The notes under the pieces were generated by a model. It saw only the letters and a list, made by a program, of their open reading frames with translations. It was not told the DNA's origin and ran no database searches. 64,000 nt of DNA. It comes from Mytilisepta virgata (Eukaryota > Mollusca > Bivalvia > Mytilida > Mytilidae). Shown one piece after another: positions 34,101 through 49,100 of this stretch; positions within the stretch are counted from its first letter, which is position 1, and each line of letters begins with the position of its first letter. The position numbers and the translations under genes were made by a program. Where the stretch lies: positions 46,814,230 to 46,878,229 of the forward strand of contig CM051516.1 in the NCBI GenBank assembly GCA_028015205.1. Reading direction: 5' to 3'.

Positions 34101-37100
34101 CTTGCATGCGTTTTATTGACCGTTTGTATTTCATTGTTCTAGATCCAGTTGGAGGCGAAAATGTTTTATATTTTTCTTACCTGACAAAAGTGTAACAATC
34201 GTAAAACAAAACCCATTTATACCTAAACTTTTACACATTATTTAAATATACATCCTGTTGAAATGTAAAATTGATTTATTGGTCAAGGATTAAAGTCTAA
34301 CGTATTGCTGATTTCCCACGTATTTTATATTTTTCAAAATGTACACCCCCCGGACCTCCTCTCTCAGAAAACAACACAGTGAATTAAAATGAAGAGGTTA
34401 AATCAATATTAAAATTGTCGATCTATATATCTGTACTGCCCATTTGAGGTTGAAATGTCTTTCCTCTCTTGAAGAAGTAACAGTCCACAGGAAGACATGT
34501 CACCATACACGAGCAGTGTTTGCTCTTACTCCTAAATGCCGTGTGCCTGGTGCTTGGCGGAAAAGCAACAAATACAAATTTTAATTTCTTTATTTTGATC
34601 CAACTGGGGATCGAACACGCGATCTTCCGCACTCGTAGCTAGCACAAGACCATCGGGCGGTTTCAAATTCGGAAATTTCTGACCGTTGTTAAAAAATCAA
34701 GAGCAATCCGAAACCCACAGTATTTAGAAGATTTTGGATGACTAAGATCATGAATGTGTGTTTTAATGAAGATACATGTATGTTTGTAAAATATCAATAT
34801 TTTTATGAACTTTTTAAACCCGGAACCCAATATTATGGCGAAAAGGTTAAGCACGCATACAACCACAAGTCAATATTTCAGAAAGATAAAAATTGATTTC
34901 GAGATTTCGTTTAGCTTAATGAGCAATAAGAAATTTTAGCAATTTAAGTGTAGATGATTTTTTTAATGGGATAATTTGTATAATCGTGCAGTTTAGATAT
35001 ATGAAACCAAAATAAAAGGCTAATATATGAAAAAAAAACCAACAAAATTATGAACTTTAGACGCGTTTATCAGACTTAATTTGGATTTCGAATTCAGATA
35101 TTCACCTATTTACCTTTCCATATTGTATTGGCACAAAAGTCTATTTCCATGCATCAAAGAAGATACTTGAGATTTTGAAAATTATTAAATTAAAAATTAA
35201 ATTATAGTTTGTATTAAGAAAAGAAATATATACTTGGAAGTGTGTGTGTTTTTTATGACTAATCTTCCAAGTGTTCAATGTACAGAAAGGTCAATAAAGG
35301 ATAGGAAGCTTATGATGCAGAAGAAAACACAGATAACCGATGATACGGTCATTGAAATCCGATAATGATGAGAATAACATAAAACTTGGTGATAAAGAAT
35401 GCGAGAGGAATTATGAAAACAGTACAGACTGTAAGCACAAATCGGCTTTAATAAAACCACATTTTATTATTTAAAGAAACGCGCTTTGTGAAAACAGGAT
35501 AAATAATTTACAAAGAACGTTTTTCCATTAGTTCCCACACCCCCCCCCCCCCCCTCCACAATGCCGATATCGATTTTGTTTCTAATATAAATCTACTACA
35601 TCTTCACACACAATCATGAAAAATTACATGTATCGTAAAGATGTTTATTGATAATAAAGGTCAGAAGAGTCAATTATACGAAACACATCACAGTTAAATT
35701 TTGTAATAAGTGAAGGAAGTAAATTAATTTCTATCAATATCCACTGAACATTTGCAAAGATTTCAAGTTACCTCACATACATTTTCTGATACGATAAATG
35801 GGTGATTTTCAGAGTTAAACAATCTGAATAAATTCGAAGTCATTGAATGCATTTTGCTTACTTCAGAGGTTCACGGCGAGACGAAAATTTAATGTATATC
35901 TTTTTTTTAGCTCACCTGACCCAAAGGGTCAAGTGAGCTTTTCTCATCACTTGGCGTCCGTCGTCCGTCGTCGTCCGTCGTCGTCCGTTAACTTTTACAA
36001 AAATCTTCTCCTCTGAAACTACAGACGAATCGGTCAACCCTTTGTTGGGTTATTGCCCCTGAATTGTTAATTTTAAGGAAATTTTGCAGTTTTAGGTTAT
36101 TATCTTGAATATTATTATAGATAAAGACAAATTGTAAACAGCAAAAATGTTCAACAAAGTAAGATCTACAAATAAGTCAACATGACCAAAATCATTGATT
36201 GACCCCTTATAGGAGTTTTTGCCCTTTAAAGACGGCATCCAGTGTAAACTTTCCTTTAAAGATCTTTTCCTCTCAAACCACTGGGCCAATAGAGACCAAA
36301 CTTTGGTGGAATGGTCCTTGGGTGGCCCCCTTCCAAAATTATGTCTGGCATCCCCGACTTCCAACCGAGATGGCTGCTGTTACTAAAAGTAGAAAAAAAA
36401 GGGGGGGGGGGGGGTGACTTTCAAAAATCTTCTTATATGAAACTACAAGTCCAGTTGGAACCAAAGTTGGCAGTAATAGTTCTTACGAGGTTCTCTTTCA
36501 GAAATATGTCCAATGACCCGGAATGTTAACCAAGATGGCCGCCACAGCCGAACTTAGTTTAACATAGGGCCCTATGGGAAAATTCATTGAAAAATCTTCT
36601 TGTCTTAAACCACTTGACCAATTGGAACCAGACTTGACAGCAATGGTCCTTAGATGGTCCTCTTACAGAGGTGTGTCTGATGACCCCGACTGTCAACCAA
36701 GATGGACGCAACAACCGAACTTAGTTTAACATAGGGCCCTATAGGAAAATTCATTGAAAAATCTTCTTGTCTGAAACCACTTGACATATTGGAGCAGGAC
36801 TTGGCGGCATTGATCCTTAGGAGGTCCTTTTTCAGAAATATGTCTGATTTCGTGGACTGTGAACCAAGATGGCCGCTATAGCAGAACTTAGTTTAACATA
36901 GGACCCTATGGGAAATTCACTCAAAAATCTTCTCGTCTGAAACCACTAAGTCAATTAGAATTAGACTTGGAAGCAATGGTCCTTAGATGGTCCTCTTTCA
37001 GAATTTTGTGCGATGACCCAGAGTCAACCAAGATGGCCGCCACACCCGAACTTAGTTTAACATAGGGCCCGCCACACCCGAACATAGTTTAACATAGGGC

Positions 37101-40100
37101 CCTATGGAAAAATTCATTGAAAAATTTTCTTGTCTGAAACCACTTGACATATTGGAGCCAGACTTGGCGGCATTGGTCCTTAGGAGGTCCTTTTCCAGAA
37201 ATATGTCTGATTTCGTGGACTGTGAACCAAGATGGCCGCCACAGCTGAAGTTAGTTTAACATAGGACCCTATGGGAAAATCACTCAAAAATCTTCTTGTC
37301 TGAAACCACTTGACCAATAGGAACCAGACTTGGCAGCAATGGTCCTTAGATGGTCCTCTTTCAGAATTTTATGCGATGACCCAGACTGTCAACCAAGATG
37401 GCCACCACATCCGAACTTAGTTTAACATAGGGCCCTATGGAAAAATTCATTGAAAAATCTTTTTGTCTGAAACCACTTGACATATTGGAGTCAGACGTGG
37501 CAGCATTGGTCCTTAAGAGGTCCTCTTTCAGAAATATGTCCGATCACCCGGATTGTCAACCAAGATGGCTGCCACACCGAAGTTTGTTAAATATTGGAAC
37601 CTATAGGAAAATTCATTTAAAAATCTTCTTGTCTGAAACCGCTTAGCCAGTTGGAACAAGACTTAGCAGAAATGATCCTTAGATGGTTCTTTTTTAGAAA
37701 TGTATCCGTTGACCTAGACTAAACCAAGATGACTGCCACAGCTGAAATTAGTTTAACATAGAATCCTATAGAAAAAAACAGCCAAATTGACTGCAACACT
37801 TAAATTTTTAGGTCTGCTCAAGGTGAAAAGTTAAATCCAGGTGAGCGATACAGGCTCTTGAGAGCCTCTAGTTTAGTTGATAGCATTAGCGGTCATGTGG
37901 AGAAAAAATTGAGGATTGGTAAAATTATAAATAGCATTCAGTTTGCCGATATCGGCTATTTTCTTTTTAAATGAACATGAAATCTACATGCAGTGATCCC
38001 CGCAAGTAGTTTGGATACTTACCGGAAGTCTAAAATAAAAAAACTTTCTTGCCAGCCTACAGATATAGAGTGCCATCATTCTATGAAGAAATAAAATACA
38101 GTGTAAAAATGAAACTGGAGGCTCTATTTCGGTTGTGGCAGGTATTTCTCACCTGGATTTAACTTTTCCACCTTAAGCATGACTAAAAATCTCTAAGTAT
38201 AACAGTCCATTTTAAATGATTTTTTCAATAGGGTCCTGTGTTAAACTAAGTTCAGCTGTGGCAGCCATCTTGGTTAACAGTCTAGGTCATTGGAAACAAT
38301 TCTTAAAACATACCATCTAAGGACAATTTCCGCCATGTCTGGTTCCAATTGGCTCAGTGGTTTCATACAAAAAGATTTTTAAATGTTAAACATGTTCGAC
38401 TGTGGCAGTCATCTTGGTTGACAGTCCGGGTCATCGGAAACATTTCTGAAAGAAGACCATCTAAAGACCATTGCTGCCAAGTCTAGTTCTAACTGGCATA
38501 GTGGTTTCAGACAAAAATATTTTTAAATGAATTTTCCCATAGGGTCCTATGTTAAACTATTTTCGGCTTTGGCGGTCATCTTGGTTGACAGTCCAGGTCA
38601 TCAGACATAATTAATTCTGAAAGAGGACCATCTAAGGAACATTGATGCCAAGTTTGATTTAAATTGACTCAGTGGACAAAAAGATTTTCAATGAATTTTC
38701 CATAGAGTGCTATGTTAAACAAAGTTCGGTTGTGGCAGGAATTTTGGTTGACAGTCCGGGTCATCGGACAGAATTCTGAAAGGGGACCATGTAATGAGCA
38801 TTGCTGTCAAGTTTAGTTCCAATTGGCTAAGTGGTTTTCAGACGAAGATTTTTAAATGGATTTTCCAATAGGGTCCTATGTTAAACAACGTTCAGCTGTA
38901 GTAGCCATCTTGGTTGACAGTCTAGGTCATCAGACATTATTAATTCTGAAAGAGGATCATCTAAGGAACATTGATGCCAAGTCTGATTTAAATTGACTCA
39001 GTGGACAAAAAGATTTTCAATGAATTTTCCATAGAGTGCTATGTTAAACAAAGTTCGGTTGTGGCAGGAATTTTGGTCGCCAGTCCTGGTCATCGGACAC
39101 ATTTCTGAAAGAAGACCATCTAAGGACCATTGCTGCCAAGTCTAGTTCTAACTGGCATAGTGGTTTCAGACAAAAAGATTTTTAAATGAATTTTCCCATA
39201 GGGTCCTATGTTAAACTATGTTCGGCTTTGGCGGTCATCTTGGTTGACAGTCCAGGTCATCGGACTAAAGTCTGAAAAAGGACCATGAAAGAACCATTGC
39301 TGTCAAGTTTAGTTCCAATTGGCTTAGTGGTTTCAGACAAGAACATTTTTAAATGTATTTTCCCATAGGGTCCTATGTTAAACTAAGTTCGGCTGTTGCG
39401 GCCATCTTGGTTGACATTCTGGGCCATCGGAATAATTCTGAAAGAGGACCTCCTCAGGACTATTGCTGACAAGTCTGGTTCTAATTGGTGATGTAGTTTC
39501 ATAGAGGAATATTTTTAAAATTACCCCCCCCCCCTTTTCTATTTTTAGTCACAGCAGCCATGTCTGTTGTTAGTCAGGGATGCCAGACACAACTCTGGTA
39601 GGGGGCCACCCAAGGACCATTCCAACAAAGTTTGGTCTCAATTAGCACGGTGGTTTCAGAGGAGAGGAAAGTTTACGCCGACGACGAACGACGATGGACG
39701 ACGGACCCCAAGTGATGGCAATAGCTTACAACTGAAGCTAAAAATCGTAATTTTAGAAATTCAAAATTCGAAAACCTTATTGCGGAACCGCATAAACTAT
39801 ATTACAATACTGAAAAGAACTAAAACGAATAAACTGTCAAATAAAAGAGAAGGTTAGGTCAACAAATTTAAATTTGACCCGTTTAGACAATCAAAATTCT
39901 AAAACCTAAATAAAATCTGTAAACCTAACGTGACCGAGGAGTTGAGTGTGACTGATGGACGGACGAAACAATCAAAATATGCCCGAATGTACGGATTTAA
40001 AAATAAATACGAAATAATAATTATGCCCACCCCCCTCTCAAGGGTGTAGGAAACGTTCGAAATATTTCGGTTACATACTTATAAATTACGAGTACTGATA

Positions 40101-43100
40101 TTATAATATTGTTTAAGGCGATTCCTAGCTCCGATTTGAGCGCTATTTCAGTTTTTTATATGCATGTAAATCACGTCGCATCTGTATACGAAAAACAAAA
40201 AACAAAAAATAAAAACATATAGACAGATAGTGGGATACTGGCAAACATTTTCAATAAGAACTTAAACTGAAACATTGGCAAGGCACAAAATTCATGTTTG
40301 CCAACTTGGCATCAAAATAATAAATTATACGAATTCAGCAAAGAATGTAAACTTCTAGAATAACATTAAGGGGGGAGAGGGAAAACGACACCTATATATA
40401 AAAAAGAGTAAACTTATTTCCATTGCATTTAGAAATAAATTGTACACAAGCTTGTATGAACACAATTTTTCTCATTTGCAATAAATGAATGGAAATGAAT
40501 AGTGCTGTCGCAAAAACACCTCCTCATAACATCAATGGTCCTCTCAGTCGTCCGTCCATGTTTAGTTCAGAGATATCTCAAGACTTTTCGAATAAAATGC
40601 ATATTAATAAACAAGTAACTTATCAATTTTTCAGATATACATAGAAATTGGTCTCAAATAAAAAGTTTTTGGCGAAGATCAATAAGCCAATGAGGAATTT
40701 TTTATCATATAAAGAATTGATTATATTGATGATAATTTGGTAAATTATACTGTTAAGCATAAAACACTCCTGTACTGAATTTTAATTTGAATTTTGGTAA
40801 ATTGAGATTCATATTATGGACTTTGTTTGTAAACAAAAATAGAAGCCGTCCAAATATATACTTATCAGGTATACCTCAATGTTAGGAATCTTTAAAATTT
40901 GTCTAATTTAGGCGATACTATGACATCACTATATGTACCCACTGGTCCCCATGCTACCGTTCCGAATTCCACGATAAAAAAAAACACTGTATAAATCAAG
41001 TAGGAGGTTTGGTATGGATATTTTTTAAGAAAATTGCAGAATTGTAAATTCAGCCTCAATAATTCTTTGTCAATTCAACCATTACTGAACCCGTTGATTA
41101 TCAAGTACATGTAACGTAACATTAAGGAAGTGGGACACCAGATCACAGTCTATGTATCAAACTTGGAAATTGTCTATTTAGCACAGAATCGACACTTATT
41201 TAAGATTAGGGCAATTTTCTCCTGTATAGTTTTCAATTTTGCTGTATGTAACATTATGTATATCATTTCCAATATCAGTACAATGGGTTGGTTCTGAGTG
41301 TCCTTCTTGGCAATATTCCCAAAAGTTATTAAAATTTACCAAAATCGCCAATATAAATGACCTTTGCGGGTAGAAAACGTGAATGTATTAATGATAAAAA
41401 TACACTGAAACAATCGTTAATGATAAAAAGTAGATAAATATTGAAGATTAAACAATCAATGGTAATTGTGAAACAAAAACAAGGGGAAAGTGGCCCTACT
41501 CCCTTAGTACTTTACGGCTTGCATTTATTTGACGTCAGAGAGGTATCTCGAACTAATACAATGTAGGACATGTATCTTTGCTATTGTCTTCTATTTGTTA
41601 TATCACCAATACCAAAACTTACTGTCCTAAAAATATGTTCTAATTTTATGACAGATACATGTATGAACATGCATCTCATAAAATAAATATGACATAAATA
41701 ATTGCTGTGTGCACATTTTGTCGATAAACACAGTACATATGGGGTAAGTCCAGGGGGCAAGGCATTCAGAAGCTTTAAAGATAAGAGCAAATATAAGCCA
41801 GATTTCTTTTATAAAAAAATAGGCATAATTTTTTATTCAATTGGTATAATTTGTAATTTTAATGCAATGTTTTTTATTCAATTGCTATATTTGTCGTTTT
41901 AACTTTAATTCGCTGCGGCACGCATTCTGGCAGAAGGGTTGCCCTCGAGCTTTAAAAGCGCCCTTCTCGCCCGCCTGTCGGAGTGACGAAAAACGAATTT
42001 TTTTTTTTTTTTTTTTTCTTTCGAACACACGAAGAAAATCACTCGAGGGTGTAACGGCGTCTCCGATTCCGTATTTACCCTCCAGGCCAGTCCGTCGTCT
42101 CTGTTACCACCGACGAGACCCGGCCGCAAACATGAGAAAGAAACTACTCTATGCGGTGGATCACTCGGCTCGTGTGTCGATGAAGAGCGCAGCCAGCTGC
42201 GTGAATTAATGTGAATTGCAGGACACATTGAACATCGATATCTTGAACGCACATTGCGGCTTTGGGTCACTCCCGAAGCCACGCCTGTCTGGGGGTCGGT
42301 TGAACAACAATCGCAAAGTTGCCTGTGTCTTTGCGCGTTGGGCCGTCGAAGCGACCGTACTCGGTTTCGCTCCGTCGCCTCAAATACAGACCAGTGTCTC
42401 CTTTCCGATCCGGTTCCATTCCGGAGGGACGCATGCCTGTCGTCGATTACCTGTTTTGTCGACGCGTCTTCCTCCCAATGTTCTGGTGCACGGAGCCGGC
42501 GTTGCCTGGCGGAAATGTCCGGAGACCCGACTACTGATGGGGGAGGGAGTGAGAATCTCTCTCGCTCTCTTTTTTTCCATCTCCGACCTCATATTGCATT
42601 TAAATGAAGAAATATACCAATTAAATAAAAACTATCACATTTAATTGACAAATTATACCACTTGAATAAAATATATTCAATTTGAATAAAACGTATTCCA
42701 TTTAAATGAAAAATATCAATTTTTAGCAACCAATACCATGCCATACACCAAGGATTTACATTTAGATACGTAAACCTCTTTCCCACCAATGCACATACAA
42801 CCTACTTGATTGCCAAAGTTTAAGGGGGGTTTATTCGGATATAATTTTAAAATTTGAAGCCCAGTTGAATGTTTTAAATTTTGAATCATTTTATTGTTAA
42901 TTTATTTATGTTTCTAAAATTCATAGGACCTCAATGTTTTTGAATTAGGATATCTGAAAGTAATATTTTTAGGAATATTTTTCTTGTCCCGTCCAGCAAT
43001 TAGATCTATAGAACCCATCTCCAGAGGTGTTCTGTGTCATTTCTGCCAATGAAAGATAAATTAATTGCTACATATTATTAAACTTTTAAATATAAATTCA

Positions 43101-46100
43101 TTGCGTTCCTCTAAAAATGAAAAGGAAACTGAATTAAAATGCAAGATGAAATGTAAACCTCTGATATTCAGAAGAAATATTGAGCCTAAACAATAAAGAC
43201 CGGTGGTGGAGCAGAGTGTTTGCAGTTTTATTCACTTTAGAAGATTGACTTCTTTTGTGTTTCCTTTATCTTTTTAAATGAACCAAAGTATAAAAAGTAT
43301 AAGGTTGTTAAAAGGTGGAATAATTTCTTTTACAATTCTTACATGAACAGCATCAAACTTTTAGAAATTTTATTTAGCTACATGTACTTTAAGGCAAACC
43401 CGTTTATTACTTTTTAGCTAATTGTCATAGCTGTGGACAACTCCGAATTTACATGTAATAGGAAGGTAAAACATGTAAATAATATTTAGTCGGAAATATT
43501 TATGTTCTCATCAGTAGGCGGTCCCTTTCAATTATTTTCGGGAAAATCATGTTTTGCTATTAAAAATTCTTAAAATAAACCGGAAAATTAATATATATTT
43601 AGCGAACTAATTGTTGTATACTTGTAATCGTCATCAAATAAATCACAACTATACACTTATTTTGAGCTGGGACTATTGTACATGTAATAGTCCCAGTTTT
43701 GAGTATCATAGTTTGTAAGTGATACATAAATACTGAATTGAAAAAAACTAGTCATATTAAAAGTCATACAATATATCTGTGTATTTTCATTTACCAGTTA
43801 TTACAGAATCGCACCAATACAATGATTTTTATTTTGCATGTTTCTGTAATATTTTGGGTACAAAGCTGAAAAGTTCAAACTGGCAATCAAAAATTACTGA
43901 AGTATAAACGTACTTTAAAAATATATTAAAACATGACCTGTATCTAATGCAAAAACATAATCGGTATATTTGATGTTATCTTTTGTAAACAAAATATTCC
44001 TGTCCATTTCTGATCTGAAGAGATTACCTCCAGCCAGTAAACCTGATAACAGTTTCAACAAAGCACACCTGATGTATTTATATATACTGACTTCCCCAGC
44101 CTCTAATGAAAGATAGTATACGGTTATGTGTAAAATAAACAATGGATTTATTAAGGGCAAAAGTTGCGACTTCAACAATATTTTGTGATCAGGAATTTAC
44201 CAAAATATATATTAAGGTAAGATTTAAGCATAACAGATATATCATAACCGAAGTTCCGTTTTTCGTATAAACAGTGTCAACCTACAAAACAATAAATTAA
44301 TAAATGACTTCATAAACAAAACATGTAAGAAAACGATTATTTACTACTTTGCTTTTAAATATCTAAAACAATTGGCATGGCCATACAGTCTTGATCATGT
44401 GTTCATATAGGTTATTATAATATACCATAAACTTTTTTAAGTCTTAATTTTTACATCAGAGGACCGTCAGGGCCTCGGGTGTATTGCCATCGCCTAAATT
44501 TTCCGCTTATTTGCATATATTTAAATTAGTTTTGGAATGATAACCTACCTATAAAAATTATAGACCCGCGGACATTATATAGTGCAAAATAAAATTCCTT
44601 ATCGCTTCTTTTAAATTCATGTTTTCAATGAATACTCAGATTTTTTTTTTAATCCAAATTAATAATATGAAAATGTTTTGTCGTTAGAAATATTAGTATA
44701 TTAATCAAACAATCTTTAATATCAATGACGTACCGAAAAATTGTTGTTGCGGATGAATATATATAAATATATATATAGATTTTTGAACTAAAACTGTGTG
44801 CTATGAACTACTGTTTGGATATATATATGTAGACAAGATTGTCAATGCATGAATAATGCTCTCATTCCCAATGCATCTATACTAGTCATTACAATGTTAA
44901 TGCCCTTTTTGCTAGGCCGATGGGGGCAGTCAATGTTACCGTTGTCTGTCTGTATGTAAATCTCTGTTCATCATGAAAGTGATTTCCGTTTTATAATATT
45001 AATATGGCTCAACTGAATGTTATTAAATATATAAACAATGTTTATTATCACCAAAAAAAAAAAACAGATAAATTTAAAATTTGGATTGTGTCCCTCTTAT
45101 CATTATAGTTATATTTCCATTTATATTTGGAAATATTTTTACTATCTTAATAATATTTCGAACTCTTATTTGCCGCAGACAAATGTTAAACAAAACACTA
45201 TTTATTTTAAAGTGCTCATTCCAACAACAAAAAATTAATCAAACGCAAAATTGAATGGTGATTCTTTCACTATTCTAGAGACGTGTCCCATAGTAACTAA
45301 TATGCAAGCAAATACCACTGATACATTCACAAATTATTTACTGTTATATATAGTTTAGAGTTATGTACAACTACATGTATACATGTATATGCTATGCGAT
45401 GTGATGAACTTTTTGAAGTTTGATAAATGATTAATTTTTATGAATAATGTATATATGTTAGTCCATGTATATATTTATAGTTTTTTGCATTTTTTACTAT
45501 TAGTAATAGGTATAGATAGTCTATTGAACTGTATTAAATGGAAATAGCATGAGTTCAATGGATAATACAATAATAAATCCAAATGTTTATATATACCAGT
45601 TATGACATTTTTTAAAGTTATCTAATGGTCAATCCAAAGTTTGATTGTAACACATGTGATCCTTTTAATCCATTTTAGAATATTAAGAGACTATACAAAT
45701 GCTAGCTCAGCATACAGATAAATGATTTGAAAACATAACAGATATGCTAAATAAATAATAAAATGCTCAATTCTGTTCATATAATATAGTCCTAATTTGA
45801 AAGTCATTATAACTGTATGCTTAGCATATATATAACTGGATTAAATCAAATATATGGGATCATGTAAAATGTTTCTCGTTAAATGTAATATAAAAAAATG
45901 TATTTTGGTATATGTGAATATTTTAAGGAATATCAAATAGAAATTTACTACATATTATAGGAAAAGAGAGGTTCACGAAGGGTTAGAATGGCCCTAAATT
46001 GGTCAAGCGATTACAAATTTCAAATAGAAATACTTGTGATAATTCTATTAAGACTAAAATATACTATTTTGGCACCTACTATTAAATATCTTGAAGCTAT

Positions 46101-49100
46101 GACCCCATAATTATACATTATTTGTATTTTTGGTCAATTTTGTCTGCAATGTTTTGGCATAATTAACCATGGCCGCCATACAATTCCGAAAAGTTTTTAT
46201 TTTGATGAATTCTTTATCAAATTTTGAGTCTTTTGGTTACAAAATATTTTGGATTGTAGATGGTGGCCAAATTTTCCTAAAGCTTTCATGTCTGAAAATT
46301 GCACCAAATCATTATATTTGGACAAAATGGGCCTAATTTGGAGAATGTAATGTATATTTATGTAAGAACTGATTTATTGAGCGTTAATACATTTGAAATC
46401 GACCAATTTACGAACCAAATTGTGAACTATTTGGAGTTTAATTGTAAGATTTATATTTTAGACCGTTTTGGGCTATAAATGAACTGTGTCCTTTGAATAA
46501 GTGATATCACAATAACCATAATACTAAGTACCTGTTAGAAAATATCACTTTTACAGTGCATTGTTAAAGATGAATACATTCCAACAATGACCAATATTAA
46601 TGATGTAATATGAGATTATATATATATACTGTTTTATATTGTTACATATATAAATGAAAATTGAAACCAAACTGTTGTCATTATTGAAGAAAAGAAACGA
46701 AAAGGGAGGTATGATTGGTAATCAGACACAGAAACAAAATGATGAAAAAGAAATAAAGCTAACCATACAACATCTTTACAATCAGAAAAAAACTATACTA
46801 AAATCAGTTAGAAATAGCCATGAAATGACAAATATTAAACAATATAAATCAGAAAACTAATGGCCACATCAATGTACAAACAGAAAATCAAAAGATATAC
46901 ACCAAAGAATTACAAGACCTGTTTTACAGGCCTCTAAGGACCGACGCATTCATATTGTAGTTGTGATCTATATGTATGGTGCAAAATCATCTCATTGCTA
47001 CTACCCATCCAGAGCACTTGAGATCACCCCAACTATTGGTGGGGTTAAGTTGCTCAGGTTTTAGTTTTCTATGTTGTTTCTAGTGTACTCTTATTTGTCT
47101 TTTTCAGTTTTAGACATAATATTATCGATATATGAGTTTACTGTTCATGTGGTATCTTTCACCCAAATATTACAATTTATCTGTTTTAATATAATTGTCT
47201 TGACCTCTTTCTCATAATTCAGTGACTAGTCAAAAAAATATTTGCTATGTTGATTCTCTGTCATAAGTAATAAGCTAAAGATTTTTGCAAGTGTGCAACT
47301 ATACGGTCATAATGCCAATCTAGCAGTTCTCATTTGACCACGTCAACATTTCATGGATAATTCACAAAGATAAGTTTCTTACTATAAGACAGTATCTCAG
47401 ATATGATAGCAAATTATATTATGTGTACTATATTGTAAGGTGAACATCTGTCTGGCAGGTACTGTATAAACACCTGTCATTTATCAATAATCCAACATAA
47501 CTTGAGGTCCTCTGATGTTCAGTACTTCAGTACTTTGATTATAGAAATGTTGTCATTTTTTTGTGGGTTCGCCGGTACTGACGACATGTATTACTGGCCC
47601 ATTAAAATAATTTTTTAATTCAACACAAGTTAATCGGACTCAACTGTAGTTTACCCTTTGGAAATTAAAGGGTGTATTACGATGTATGTGTCAGTTAAAA
47701 TGATTTATGTGTAAAAGTTGACGGTTATAAAAATGTTCACCTGTACAATGACATTTTCCCAATTTTTTCTTCTTCTTTTTGTTAAGACTGTTTTTACGTA
47801 AATTGATATGAAAAAAAAATTATGAAATAACAAAGTTCTTGTTTAATTAATAAATACTATTGCCGAGAAATCAGTGTTACCATCCAAATTACAATATACT
47901 AGATTATTTTAGATAATATATTTTAATTGTTGTTTGGCGTGGTGTTATATGTGAAGAACCCTGAAATCTGGTAAATTATTAATATTATGGTTACTATTTT
48001 AAACTTTAAGGGAAAACAACAACCAGAGCTAGGTTTCAAATTTCAGTTAAGAAAAGGCAATATCAAAAACTGGGTGAAAAGAAAGGATTAAAAACAAAGT
48101 TGGACGTGATTACGTGCTGAAAGGATGTCTGCCTCAGAAAAACGGGAAACAATTTCAGTATTAAAAATTATTCTTGTCTTTCTCCCCAACCGTAAAATAT
48201 TAAACGGTTACTCTTGAAAGAATTTTTACATATACATGTACGTATGCAAAACATCATTTTTTTATTTTTTTTCCGTAACGAGCAGATATAAGTTGTTAAC
48301 TTCGCCCCCCAAAAAATTATTTTTACAAAACATTCTTTCATATGTGTAATGTATTTGAACTTTTATATCTATAATGATATTTATTTTATATAGTAAAGCA
48401 TATCTTAATTTCCTAAAACGAATGCACTAAGATTTTGTCAAAATCCGAGTATTCTTTAATTTGTAAGCAGAAAAATAACACTGTACATATACTTACATCT
48501 GTACCAGAACACATTAATTCGGCGGGAAGTGATTGATAAGCTATGTTCATAATGTTTGTAAATATGAGCTCTCAAATTTCATGAAATCGAGGCTAAAGTA
48601 AAAGATATTCTTAATAGTAGAGCCACACCAAATTGAATTTTAATTTTTCGGATTTTTGGGTATCTTGGGCGCCCGGGGAGATCAAAATTTTATTTTTTTC
48701 TTGAGGATTAGTTTTTACGCGAAGATCAAATTTATGTGCGGGCACTGATTTTGTAAAGTAAAATATTGCAAAAAATGGGGAAAATGCTAACTTTTACGTA
48801 ATTTTAGTAGCGGGAGAACAACTTTTTCATTGAAAAATGAGGAATTTGGGACGAATGTTCAGCATTTTTGCAAAATAAGGCCGCAATTTATTTCTTAATT
48901 AAATATTCTAAAAATCGGAGCGGCGAAATCCAAAGAACTAAATATCAATTTGATGTGGCTTAATTACATAGAAGAGTGTGGTGGATTTTTTTCATCCGGT
49001 ATTCAGGCACATAAATTAAATTAGAAAAAAAGGAACTTTGAAACTTTTTAAATACACTATTGTAAATTTTCAATGCATAAGTATATCAAGATACTTTTAA

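Noticed and set aside
34594..34661. Functional tRNA gene on the minus strand
   Set aside because: A B-box-like GTTCGATCCCC is present but no acceptor stem or cloverleaf could be drawn; a SINE head is more likely.
36199..37646. Small plus-strand ORFs in the 36-37 kb repeats
   Set aside because: The same frames recur because the DNA is tandemly repeated; no domain and many disrupted units.
42216..42644. Several overlapping long ORFs on both strands at 41.9-42.6 kb
   Set aside because: They fall in the GC-rich ITS/5.8S ribosomal fragment; stop codons are rare there because of base composition, not coding.
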